NCBI GenBank assembly: GCA_030635945.1 | Contig: DAOVXW010000057.1 | Location: 1 to 5,143 of the forward strand | DNA from: Dehalococcoidia bacterium | GTDB taxonomy: Bacteria > Chloroflexota > Dehalococcoidia > Dehalococcoidales > G020351185 | DNA: 5,143 nucleotides | Direction of reading: 5' to 3' | In this document: positions 1 through 5,143 of the stretch, one piece after another | Position numbering within the stretch: position 1 is the first letter of the stretch | Layout: each line of letters starts with the position of its first letter | Made by a program: the position numbers and the translations under genes | The notes under the pieces: model-generated | What the model was told of the DNA's origin: nothing | Database searches by the model: none | Seen by the model: the letters and a program-made list of their open reading frames with translations, nothing else

Positions 1-825
1 CGGCGAATGCGGGAAAGCTACCTGTGGTTCAAGCAACGATACATCATATTTAATTGTTTTTATATATTCGGCATCTTCACCCGGCTCATATATTGTATAA
101 GTACGCTTTGCTCTTGACTTTATGTATTCTAACGTCTTGCCATCCGCATAGAATACGCCTGCCTTGGCGCCGGCCTCTATTGCCATATTTGCCATCGTGA
201 ACCGCCCGTCCATAGACAGGTTATCTATAGCCTCACCGTTAAACTCCATCGCCGAATAGAGGGCTCCATCGACACCGATATCGCCGATGGTATATAGAAT
301 CAAATCTTTACCGCTCCCCCATTCTTGCAATTCGCCATTATAGATAAATTTTATCGTCGGCGGCACCTTCATCCATATTTCGCCGGTCGCCATGGCAACG
401 GCAACATCCGTCGAACCCATGCCGGTGGCGAAAGCGCCCAGAGCGCCATAAGTGCAGGTGTGCGAATCAGCCCCGATAACTACATCCCCGGGCAGCACTA
501 AACCCTTCTCCGGCAGTAAGACGTGCTCAATGCCCATCTCCCCCACCTCAAAGTAGTTGACTCCCTGCCGGCGGGCAAACTGCCTTACCAGTTTTGCCTG
601 CTCCGCTGAGGCGATATCCTTATTGGGTGTAAAGTGGTCCGGCACAAGAACTATCTTCTCCGGATCAAAGACATCACCGACCCCTATCCGCCCAAACTCT
701 CTTATGGCAATCGGGGCGGTTATGTCGTTTGCCAGCACCATATCCACCCTGACATTTATAAATTGTCCCGGGCTCACCTTTTCCCTATCGGTATGAGCAG
801 CCAGTATCTTTTCAACTATAGTCAA
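1..825 (-). CDS. leuC: 3-isopropylmalate dehydratase large subunit LeuC, N-terminal 275 residues (3' end beyond the left edge)
   Basis: This is the large subunit of isopropylmalate isomerase, an aconitase-family [4Fe-4S] enzyme that works with LeuD to convert 2-isopropylmalate to 3-isopropylmalate in leucine synthesis. The reading frame stays open for 275 codons to the window edge. Family landmarks visible are DHFTPNKD (residues 63-70), the stretch EVGEMGIEHVLLPE (93-106) and GADSHTCTYGALGAFATGMG (118-137). Family members of this type are about 415-420 residues, so roughly two thirds is present; the three cysteine ligands of the cluster normally lie further on and cannot be checked. The start is a TTG: a stop codon lies nine codons upstream in frame, no ATG or GTG occurs between, and AGGAGAG sits five bases before the TTG. 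The protein then begins MTIVEKILAAH, as homologues do. The paralogous homoaconitase is an alternative, but the leuA and ilv neighbours favour LeuC. Confidence 0.93.
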   Translation of the reverse strand, partial: MTIVEKILAAHTDREKVSPGQFINVRVDMVLANDITAPIAIREFGRIGVGDVFDPEKIVLVPDHFTPNKDIASAEQAKLVRQFARRQGVNYFEVGEMGIEHVLLPEKGLVLPGDVVIGADSHTCTYGALGAFATGMGSTDVAVAMATGEIWMKVPPTIKFIYNGELQEWGSGKDLILYTIGDIGVDGALYSAMEFNGEAIDNLSMDGRFTMANMAIEAGAKAGVFYADGKTLEYIKSRAKRTYTIYEPGEDAEYIKTIKYDVSLLEPQVAFPHSP

Positions 826-830
826 TGCAT

Positions 831-837
831 CTCTCCT
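831..837 (-). promoter_or_regulatory. Ribosome binding site of leuC, fixing a TTG start
   Basis: AGGAGAG on the minus strand ends five bases before the TTG at 825-823. An ATG directly abuts this site (830-828) but is followed after one codon by TGA and is too close to be used, so the TTG is the supported start. Confidence 0.7.
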
Positions 838-867
838 ATGGTTACATAGTTATGGAGCTAACCAGAG
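831..867 (-). other. Inverted repeat in the spacer before leuC, possible RBS-masking hairpin
   Basis: In the 48-base spacer after the MgtC-like gene, TGGTTA (864-859) and TAACCA (844-839) form a perfect 6-bp inverted repeat around a 14-base loop. CTC just upstream (867-865) can also pair with GAG inside the leuC ribosome binding site, across a 3-base bulge. The loop contains CTCC (857-854 region), which could pair with the GGAG of the same site instead. The structure is short and could be chance; a role in tuning leuC translation is inference. Confidence 0.25.
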
Positions 868-873
868 CACCAT

Positions 874-1275
874 CTATACAGTACGGCGATGTATTAACAA
901 AATCACCAGCACCAGAAAGGCGGTGACCGAAGCAATGATATACATACCGGCTCCGGCAGCCATACCTATAGCGGCTGCCACCCATATAGTGGTCGCCGTT
1001 GTTATACCTTTGACAACGCCTCCCTCTCCGCGGCGTATTATGGCACCGGCGCCCAGAAAACCGATGCCGGTAACAATGCCGGCCGCCACCCTTGCCTGAT
1101 CGGCCCCGTTAAAACCATAGATTGATATCACGGTACAAAGAGCGGCACCGGCACAGATGAGGGTAATATCTCGCATGCCGGCAGGTTTCTCAGCCTTGCT
1201 CCGTTGAAAGCCGATTATACTGCCGAGCGCCATCGCCAGTAGGACTCGCAGAACCATTTCCAGCTCAACAGGCAC
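874..1275 (-). CDS. MgtC/SapB-family small integral membrane protein
   Basis: The 133-residue product is almost entirely hydrophobic, with about five predicted membrane segments near residues 5-24, 36-54, 62-82, 88-107 and 109-128. Family-typical features are the early GSIIGFQR stretch, then KPAGMRDITLICAGAALCTV, the conserved GIGFLGAGAIIRRG near residues 71-84, and KGITTATTIWVAAAIG after it. Salmonella MgtC, a magnesium-limitation virulence factor that affects the F-type ATP synthase, has an extra C-terminal soluble domain that is missing here, so this is the short SapB-like form and its function is not known. The start is GTG at 1275 with GAGGAGG eight bases upstream; the ATG at codon 7 lacks a well-placed site. 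It begins 22 bases after leuA and ends 48 bases before leuC, so it is very probably co-transcribed with both. Confidence 0.88.
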   Translation of the reverse strand: MPVELEMVLRVLLAMALGSIIGFQRSKAEKPAGMRDITLICAGAALCTVISIYGFNGADQARVAAGIVTGIGFLGAGAIIRRGEGGVVKGITTATTIWVAAAIGMAAGAGMYIIASVTAFLVLVILLIHRRTV

Positions 1276-1283
1276 TTAAAATT

Positions 1284-1290
1284 CCTCCTC
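1284..1290 (-). promoter_or_regulatory. Ribosome binding site of the MgtC-like gene, supporting its GTG start
   Basis: GAGGAGG on the minus strand lies in the 22-base gap after the leuA stop codon, eight bases before GTG at 1275-1273. It is the strongest Shine-Dalgarno match in the window and decides for the GTG over the internal ATG at codon 7. Confidence 0.75.
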
Positions 1291-1297
1291 AGGGTAA

Positions 1298-2818
1298 TTA
1301 TTCAGTTGCCTTTTTCAAAGCCAGCAGCCTGTTGAGAGCATTGATGTAAGCCTTGGCGCTGGCGACGATAATATCCGTATCAGCGCCACGGCCGGTATAG
1401 GTTACACCCTCGCTCTCTATCCTTATCAAAACCTCACCGATAGCATCAATACCTTCGGTAACGGATTTCACCGAAAACTCTGTCAGTGTATTCGGCACCT
1501 TCACCAACCTGTTTATGGCCTCATACACCGCATCCACCGGGCCGGTACCCAGCGCGGCATCAGCCAGGGCTATACCATCCGGGCCGATCATCCTGACGGC
1601 TGCCGTAGGAATACCCCTGTCTCCACAGGTCACCTGGATACGCTCCAGGTGGTAAGCTTCGGTTATAGTCCGCATTTCTTCGGCAACAAGGGACTCTATA
1701 TCCCGGTCTGTAATCCCCTTTTTCTTATCCGCCAGCTCCTTGAATGCCTGGAAGGCTCGTGTAAAATCTTCCTCGTTCAGGCTATAGCCCAGTTCGGCAA
1801 GCCTCTCCCGAAAAGCATTCCTCCCGCTGAGTTTGCCCATCACCAGGCTCGATGCTGGTATACCTACTTTTCTAGGATCAATGATCTCATATGTAATCGG
1901 CATTTTTATGACGCCGTCCTGATGTATACCCGATTGATGCCTGAAGGCATTGGCACCGACTATTGCCTTGTTCGGTTGAACCGTAAATCCCGTCAGCTCG
2001 CTCACCAAACGGCTTGTATTGTATATCTGCTTTGTATTTATGCCGGTTGTCAGCTTGAAAAAGTCGCTGCGGGTTTCTATAGCCATCACTAACTCTTCCA
2101 GCGAGGCATTGCCCGCCCTCTCCCCGATTCCATTTATAGTGCACTCCACCTGCCTGGCTCCCTGCTTTACCGCTTCAAGGCTATTGGCTACCGCCAGACC
2201 CAGGTCATCGTGGCAGTGAACGCTGACTACCGCCCTGCTTATGTTTTTTACGTTGCTGAAGATGCCTTTAATCAATCTGCCAAACTCATCCGTTATAGCA
2301 TAACCGACCGTATCCGGTATGTTCACCGTTGTCGCTCCGGCATCGATTACCGCTTCAAGAACCTGATAAATGAATTCCGGGTTAGCCCGGCTGGCATCCA
2401 TCGGTGAAAACTCTATATCATCCGTGTATTTCTTTGCCTGGGCTACCATATCACGCGACATCTCCAGTATCTGTTCACGGCTTTTTTTCAACTGATGCAA
2501 TATATGTATATCCGAAGCCGAAAGAAAGACGTGTATCCTCGGATGCTCCGCTTTCTTCAATGCCTCCCAGGCGCTGTCGATATCTTTTGGGTGGGCGCGT
2601 GCCAGTCCGCAGATTACCGTCCCGCGTACCTCCCCGGCAATGCTTTGCACCGCTTCGAAATCGCCGGCTGAACTTACCGGAAAGCCGGCTTCTATGACGT
2701 CTACGCCAAGTTTTTCCAGTTTTTTGGCAATCCCCAGTTTTTCCTGGATGTTCAGCATTCCCCCAGCCGCCTGCTCGCCATCTCTTAAAGTTGTATCAAA
2801 AATTATTATCTTATCCAT
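1298..2818 (-). CDS. leuA: 2-isopropylmalate synthase LeuA
   Basis: LeuA condenses 2-oxoisovalerate with acetyl-CoA, the first committed step of leucine synthesis in the cytoplasm. From the chosen ATG the protein has 506 residues, the normal length for bacterial LeuA with its regulatory domain. The catalytic TIM barrel opens with [10 protein letters not shown] (7-16), which fits the family signature LRDGxQ-x10-K. Expected metal ligands are D8, the HCHDD histidines H201 and H203, and N237 in [26 protein letters not shown] (about 288-302) and [13 protein letters not shown] (about 328-340) mark the linker subdomains. The last 150 or so residues match the LeuA allosteric dimer domain, so leucine feedback inhibition is likely. 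The start has GGGGAGGA four bases upstream and gives the usual [15 protein letters not shown]-terminus. The frame is open for 36 more codons to a GTG at 2926, and another ATG lies at 2854. Citramalate synthase is the main alternative. Confidence 0.95.
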   Translation of the reverse strand: MDKIIIFDTTLRDGEQAAGGMLNIQEKLGIAKKLEKLGVDVIEAGFPVSSAGDFEAVQSIAGEVRGTVICGLARAHPKDIDSAWEALKKAEHPRIHVFLSASDIHILHQLKKSREQILEMSRDMVAQAKKYTDDIEFSPMDASRANPEFIYQVLEAVIDAGATTVNIPDTVGYAITDEFGRLIKGIFSNVKNISRAVVSVHCHDDLGLAVANSLEAVKQGARQVECTINGIGERAGNASLEELVMAIETRSDFFKLTTGINTKQIYNTSRLVSELTGFTVQPNKAIVGANAFRHQSGIHQDGVIKMPITYEIIDPRKVGIPASSLVMGKLSGRNAFRERLAELGYSLNEEDFTRAFQAFKELADKKKGITDRDIESLVAEEMRTITEAYHLERIQVTCGDRGIPTAAVRMIGPDGIALADAALGTGPVDAVYEAINRLVKVPNTLTEFSVKSVTEGIDAIGEVLIRIESEGVTYTGRGADTDIIVASAKAYINALNRLLALKKATE

Positions 2819-2822
2819 AGTG

Positions 2823-2830
2823 TCCTCCCC
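2823..2830 (-). promoter_or_regulatory. Ribosome binding site of leuA, choosing the ATG at 2818
   Basis: GGGGAGGA on the minus strand lies four bases before ATG at 2818-2816. Together with the family-typical protein start just downstream, it favours this ATG over the in-frame ATG at 2854 and GTG at 2926. Confidence 0.65.
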
Positions 2831-2859
2831 GTGAAAAATAATCCATCTTTCCATTGCTA

Positions 2860-2883
2860 CCCCTCCCCTTTTGTGGAGAGGGG
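2860..2883 (-). repeat. GC-rich hairpin in the leuA leader
   Basis: On the transcribed strand CCCCTCTCC (2883-2875) and GGGGAGGGG (2868-2860) can form a 9-bp stem with one G-U pair around the loop ACAAAA. No U-run follows, so it is not a standard intrinsic terminator. The 3' arm looks like a Shine-Dalgarno sequence and lies five bases before the in-frame ATG at 2854, so the fold would hide that start. Short GC-rich palindromes of this CCCCTCTCC-type are a common kind of dispersed intergenic repeat in bacteria, which is an alternative explanation I cannot test here. Confidence 0.5.
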
Positions 2884-2936
2884 CTGCTAAGGATGAGGTT
2901 ATTCCTCCCAGCAAGGGTAAAAACACCTTTATCTCT

Positions 2937-2961
2937 AAATAAAGTATTAAGTACCTTATTT
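2937..2961. repeat. AT-rich inverted repeat upstream of leuA, candidate operator
   Basis: The arms AAATAAAGTA (2937-2946) and TACCTTATTT (2952-2961) surround the 5-base loop TTAAG. Nine of ten positions are complementary as DNA, and all ten pair in minus-strand RNA when one G-U is allowed. The repeat covers the candidate -10 box of the leuA promoter, which is where a repressor operator could sit. It lies in AT-rich sequence, so chance symmetry is possible. Confidence 0.35.
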
Positions 2962-2971
2962 TTCATATCAA
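2943..2971 (-). promoter_or_regulatory. Candidate sigma-70-type promoter for leuA and downstream genes
   Basis: On the minus strand TTGATA (2971-2966, five of six matches to TTGACA) and AATACT (2948-2943, four of six matches to TATAAT) are separated by exactly 17 bases. Transcription would begin near 2936, giving a leader of about 118 bases before leuA. The position, in the only large gap of the gene cluster, supports it; the AT-rich background (where such matches arise easily) weakens it. Confidence 0.35.
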
Positions 2972-3008
2972 TCAATTATTATCCGTTTTATTCTAGTTTT
3001 TATTTTAG

Positions 3009-4007
3009 TTATTTGCTTTTCTTCAGCCAGGGCATCATCTGGCGTAATTCGGCGCCAACTTCTTCAATAAGCTCCTCAGATTCCATTCTCCTTAAAGCAT
3101 TGAATACCGGCTTGCCTGCCTGGTTTTCCAGAATCCATTCTTTGGCAAAGCTGCCATCCTGAATCTCTGCCAGTATTTCCACCATTTCATCCCGGGTCAT
3201 TTCGTCAACAACCCGCGTGCCTCTTGTATAACCGCCATACTCGGCGGTATCACTTACCGAATAATTCATGTAATTCAAGCCACCCTTGTAAAACAGGTCA
3301 ACTATCAGTTTCATCTCGTGCATACATTCAAAGTAGGCTATTTCCGGCTGATAGCCGGCTTCAACCAGTGTATCGAAGCCTGCCTTTATCAGGTTTGCCA
3401 CCCCTCCGCATAATACCGCCTGCTCACCAAAGAGGTCAGTTTCCGTCTCCTCGGCAAATGTCGTCTCTATAATGCCGGCATGGCTGGAACCGATGCCCTT
3501 GGCATAAGCAAGAGCCAATTCCTTTGCTTTGCCAGTTGCGTCCTGATGAACCGCTATCAGAGCCGGAGGTCCCGCTCCCTCTACATATAACTCCCTCAGC
3601 ATATGACCGGGGCACTTGGGCGCAATCATGGTTACATCCACGTCTTCCGGCGTTACAATCTGCCCGTAATGTATATTAAAACCATGGGCAAACATCAGCA
3701 TTTTACCGGCTGACAGCTCGTCTTCTATCGCCTGGCTATATATCTTGGCATGCATGGTATCCGGTGCCAGAATCATTATCACATCCGCCTTCCTTGCCAC
3801 CAGGTCTGCCGTTAATACCTCAAAGCCGTCTTCCTTTGCTTTATCCCAACCCGGGCTTCCCTCGGCTTCAGCTACTATTACCTGCAGCCCGCTATCTCTC
3901 AGATTTTGCGCCTGAGAATGCCCCTGGCTGCCATAGCCGATAATTCCGATTACCTTGTCCTTGAGCAGATTCAGGTCGCAATCCTTGTCATAATATATTG
4001 TTGCCAT
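3009..4007 (-). CDS. ilvC: Ketol-acid reductoisomerase, class I, with an unusual cofactor loop
   Basis: IlvC converts 2-acetolactate or 2-aceto-2-hydroxybutyrate to the dihydroxy acid by Mg-dependent alkyl shift and reduction. The 332 residues match class I enzymes. The Rossmann domain carries [17 protein letters not shown] (24-40). Expected active-site residues are present: H108, K131, D191 and E195 in ETDLFGEQ, E227 and E231 in [13 protein letters not shown], and S252 in SVSDTAEYG. The loop after the second strand reads AEAEGSPGW (46-54) where most relatives have GLR-x-GS-x-SW, so the phosphate-binding Arg and last Ser are replaced and two Glu appear; NADH preference is inferred. APKCPGH has Cys where Gly is usual. 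The ATG has AGGAAGGT (4020-4013) five bases upstream. It follows ilvN after 61 bases in which I see no structure. Confidence 0.96.
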   Translation of the reverse strand: MATIYYDKDCDLNLLKDKVIGIIGYGSQGHSQAQNLRDSGLQVIVAEAEGSPGWDKAKEDGFEVLTADLVARKADVIMILAPDTMHAKIYSQAIEDELSAGKMLMFAHGFNIHYGQIVTPEDVDVTMIAPKCPGHMLRELYVEGAGPPALIAVHQDATGKAKELALAYAKGIGSSHAGIIETTFAEETETDLFGEQAVLCGGVANLIKAGFDTLVEAGYQPEIAYFECMHEMKLIVDLFYKGGLNYMNYSVSDTAEYGGYTRGTRVVDEMTRDEMVEILAEIQDGSFAKEWILENQAGKPVFNALRRMESEELIEEVGAELRQMMPWLKKSK

Positions 4008-4068
4008 AATGTACCTTCCTTTTATTCTGTTTTCCTGTTTTTGGTTTTGAGCTTTGATTGCTTTGTCT

Positions 4069-4569
4069 CTATATTGACGAACCGTCTCTGCCTCTTGTCA
4101 TAGCTATGACGCCCGTCCTGGCTATCTCTATGATGCCGAATCTACGGAGCAGTTTATACAGCGAATTAACCTTTTCCTCATCCCCGGTAACCTCAATTGC
4201 TACCGAATCCGAGGATACATCTACTATATTTGCCCGGAATATGTCTACAATTTGCATTATCTCACTGCGGTTATCTATTGTCGTTTTCACCTTTATCATC
4301 GCCAGTTCACGTGTTATGGTTCCTTCTCCGGTAACATCGGATACCTTTATTACATCCACTACCTTTTCCAGCTGCTTTCTGACCTGCTCCACCTGTGTCG
4401 TCGAGCCGTCAACCACTATCGTCATACGCGATACTTTCGGCATTTCGCTATGGCCGACAGCAATGCTTTCGATATTAAAGCCCCGACGCCGGAAAAGGCT
4501 TGCTATGCGGTTCAGCACTCCAGGTTTATCCGCAACCATAGCCACTAGGGCGTGTTTTTTCGCTGCCAT
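4069..4569 (-). CDS. ilvN: Acetolactate synthase small (regulatory) subunit
   Basis: This is the regulatory partner of IlvB in acetohydroxyacid synthase; it raises activity and gives feedback inhibition, usually by valine. The 166 residues are typical. An ACT domain spans about residues 5-80, with [20 protein letters not shown] (13-32), IESIAVG and the strand SRMTIVVDG (47-55). The small-subunit C-terminal domain follows, with [29 protein letters not shown] and [17 protein letters not shown] near the end. The Asn of the valine site in RGFN (N32) is kept. The ATG lies inside the end of ilvB, overlapping it by 25 bases, and GGGGGTGG (4581-4574) stands four bases upstream, so translation is probably coupled to ilvB and the subunits are made together. 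The gene symbol ilvH is used for the same family in some species. Confidence 0.95.
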   Translation of the reverse strand: MAAKKHALVAMVADKPGVLNRIASLFRRRGFNIESIAVGHSEMPKVSRMTIVVDGSTTQVEQVRKQLEKVVDVIKVSDVTGEGTITRELAMIKVKTTIDNRSEIMQIVDIFRANIVDVSSDSVAIEVTGDEEKVNSLYKLLRRFGIIEIARTGVIAMTRGRDGSSI

Positions 4570-5143
4570 TTTGCCACCCCCTTCTTTGGTTCTTCCATTA
4601 CTTCAGCCAGAGATGCCCCCGGCGGTACCATCGGATATACGTTCTCTTCCGGTTCCACCATAAAGTTTATCAGGAACGGACCGGGTTCATCCATCGCCTT
4701 TTTGATAGCTGGCGCCACGTCTTTTTTATGTCTAACTGTCAGCCCCGGAATACAATACGCCTCGGCGATTTTCACGAAATCCGGGCAATTCAGAGGAGTG
4801 GCGACATATCGTTTTTCATAGAACAAATCTTGCCATTGCCTCACCATACCCAGAAAACCGTTATTCAAAATAGCTATCTTTACCGCTATCTTCTCTTTGG
4901 CAATGGTAGCCAGTTCCTGTATCGTCATCTGGAAACCGCCGTCACCGGCGATACACCAGACGGTTTCATCAGGGCGGCCTACCTTGGCGCCCATAGCCGC
5001 CGGCAGCTCAAAGCCCATCGTTCCCAAACCTCCCGATGTTATCAGGCTGTTAGGTTTATCAAAGAAATCGTGCTGGGCTGCCCACCTCTGGTTCTGGCCA
5101 ACCCCGGTACCGATTATAGCATCACCTTTTGTTATTTCATACA
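4545..5143 (-). CDS. ilvB: Acetolactate synthase large (catalytic) subunit, C-terminal 198 residues (5' end beyond the right edge)
   Basis: This is the thiamine-diphosphate enzyme that decarboxylates pyruvate and joins it to a second 2-oxo acid, opening valine, leucine and isoleucine synthesis. Only the C-terminal part of the usual 560-580 residues is here; the frame is open to the window edge. It covers the thiamine-diphosphate-binding C-terminal domain: GTGVGQNQRWAAQ (fragment residues 11-23), SGGLGTMGFELPAAMG (36-51), the cofactor and Mg motif beginning GDGGFQ (66) and ending NN (93-94), and GFLGMVRQWQDLFYEKRY after it. W103 matches the conserved Trp at the sulfonylurea-type inhibitor site. 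The QNQRW segment differs from the common QHQMW. The GDG...NN and VRQW motifs distinguish this from related oxidases and decarboxylases in sum, and ilvN directly follows with a 25-base overlap. Confidence 0.95.
   Translation of the reverse strand, partial: YEITKGDAIIGTGVGQNQRWAAQHDFFDKPNSLITSGGLGTMGFELPAAMGAKVGRPDETVWCIAGDGGFQMTIQELATIAKEKIAVKIAILNNGFLGMVRQWQDLFYEKRYVATPLNCPDFVKIAEAYCIPGLTVRHKKDVAPAIKKAMDEPGPFLINFMVEPEENVYPMVPPGASLAEVMEEPKKGVAKWQRKNTP

Larger units (their letters stand above)
2819..3008 (-). other. 190-base ilvC-leuA intergenic region and leuA leader
   Basis: This is the longest non-coding stretch in the window. The half next to ilvC is strongly AT-rich and holds the candidate promoter and inverted repeat; the half next to leuA is GC-rich and holds the hairpin and the leuA ribosome binding site. 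I saw no GC-rich stem followed by a U-run after ilvC, so no intrinsic terminator is supported and read-through from ilvC is likely. No T-box motif of the AGGGTGGNACCGCG type is present, and there is no separate stop-terminated leader peptide with a run of Leu codons. Confidence 0.6.

Noticed and set aside
822..830. Two-codon minigene ATG CAT TGA overlapping the leuC start
   Set aside because: The ATG directly touches the Shine-Dalgarno sequence with no spacer, so initiation there is unlikely.
557..849. Two overlapping plus-strand open frames opposite the start of leuC
   Set aside because: They are antisense to conserved LeuC sequence and show no recognisable protein features or ribosome sites.
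850..873. Seven-codon reading frame MVLWLAP directly after the MgtC-like gene, considered as a leucine leader peptide
   Set aside because: It has no ribosome binding site, only two Leu codons, and no terminator/antiterminator pair follows.
1649..2834. Several plus-strand open frames and one alternative minus-strand frame (1887-2144) inside leuA
   Set aside because: All overlap conserved LeuA motifs in another frame; none has supporting features.
4008..4068. 61-base spacer between ilvN and ilvC, checked for a promoter, attenuator or terminator
   Set aside because: Apart from the ilvC ribosome site it is pyrimidine/purine-skewed AT-rich sequence without a stable stem or a convincing pair of promoter boxes.
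4520..4535. Asp14 of IlvN at the position of Asn11 in E. coli IlvH, considered as a sign of valine resistance
   Set aside because: Asp is common at this position in small subunits of other bacteria, including actinobacteria, so it does not predict loss of feedback control.
4058..4663. Plus-strand open frame of 201 codons opposite ilvN and the end of ilvB
   Set aside because: It lies antisense to two well-supported genes, has low-complexity Ser/Thr-rich composition typical of a reverse-frame shadow, and matches no family I recognise.

Overview
The window holds one continuous block of minus-strand genes for branched-chain amino acid synthesis. Transcription runs right to left: ilvB (C-terminal part, cut by the right edge), ilvN, ilvC, leuA, a small MgtC/SapB-family membrane protein gene, and leuC (N-terminal part, cut by the left edge). 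No plus-strand gene, RNA gene, mobile element or CRISPR array is convincing.

The pathway logic is clear. IlvB and IlvN form acetohydroxyacid synthase, which joins two pyruvates (or pyruvate and 2-oxobutyrate). IlvC reduces and isomerises the product. After dehydration by IlvD, which is not in the window, 2-oxoisovalerate is condensed with acetyl-CoA by LeuA. LeuC, with an unseen LeuD, isomerises the product towards leucine. ilvB and ilvN overlap by 25 bases and are probably translationally coupled. leuA, the MgtC-like gene and leuC are 22 and 48 bases apart and look co-transcribed. The largest gap, 190 AT-rich bases between ilvC and leuA, carries a candidate promoter, an AT-rich inverted repeat over its -10 box, and a GC-rich hairpin in the leuA leader. 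It may make leuA-leuC a separately regulated sub-operon.

The organism is most likely an anaerobic bacterium of the Chloroflexota, class Dehalococcoidia or a relative. This rests on the compact ilvBNC-leuA-leuC order, the archaeal/anaerobe-type LeuC sequence and the general look of the proteins. It is an inference from memory of related operons, not a proven assignment.

Most of the window is ordinary core metabolism. Three points deserve attention. The cofactor loop of IlvC lacks the usual Arg and last Ser that hold the NADPH phosphate and has two Glu residues instead, which predicts NADH use. A membrane protein gene of the MgtC family sits inside the leucine genes. The leuA leader has stacked regulatory-looking structures and more than one possible in-frame start.
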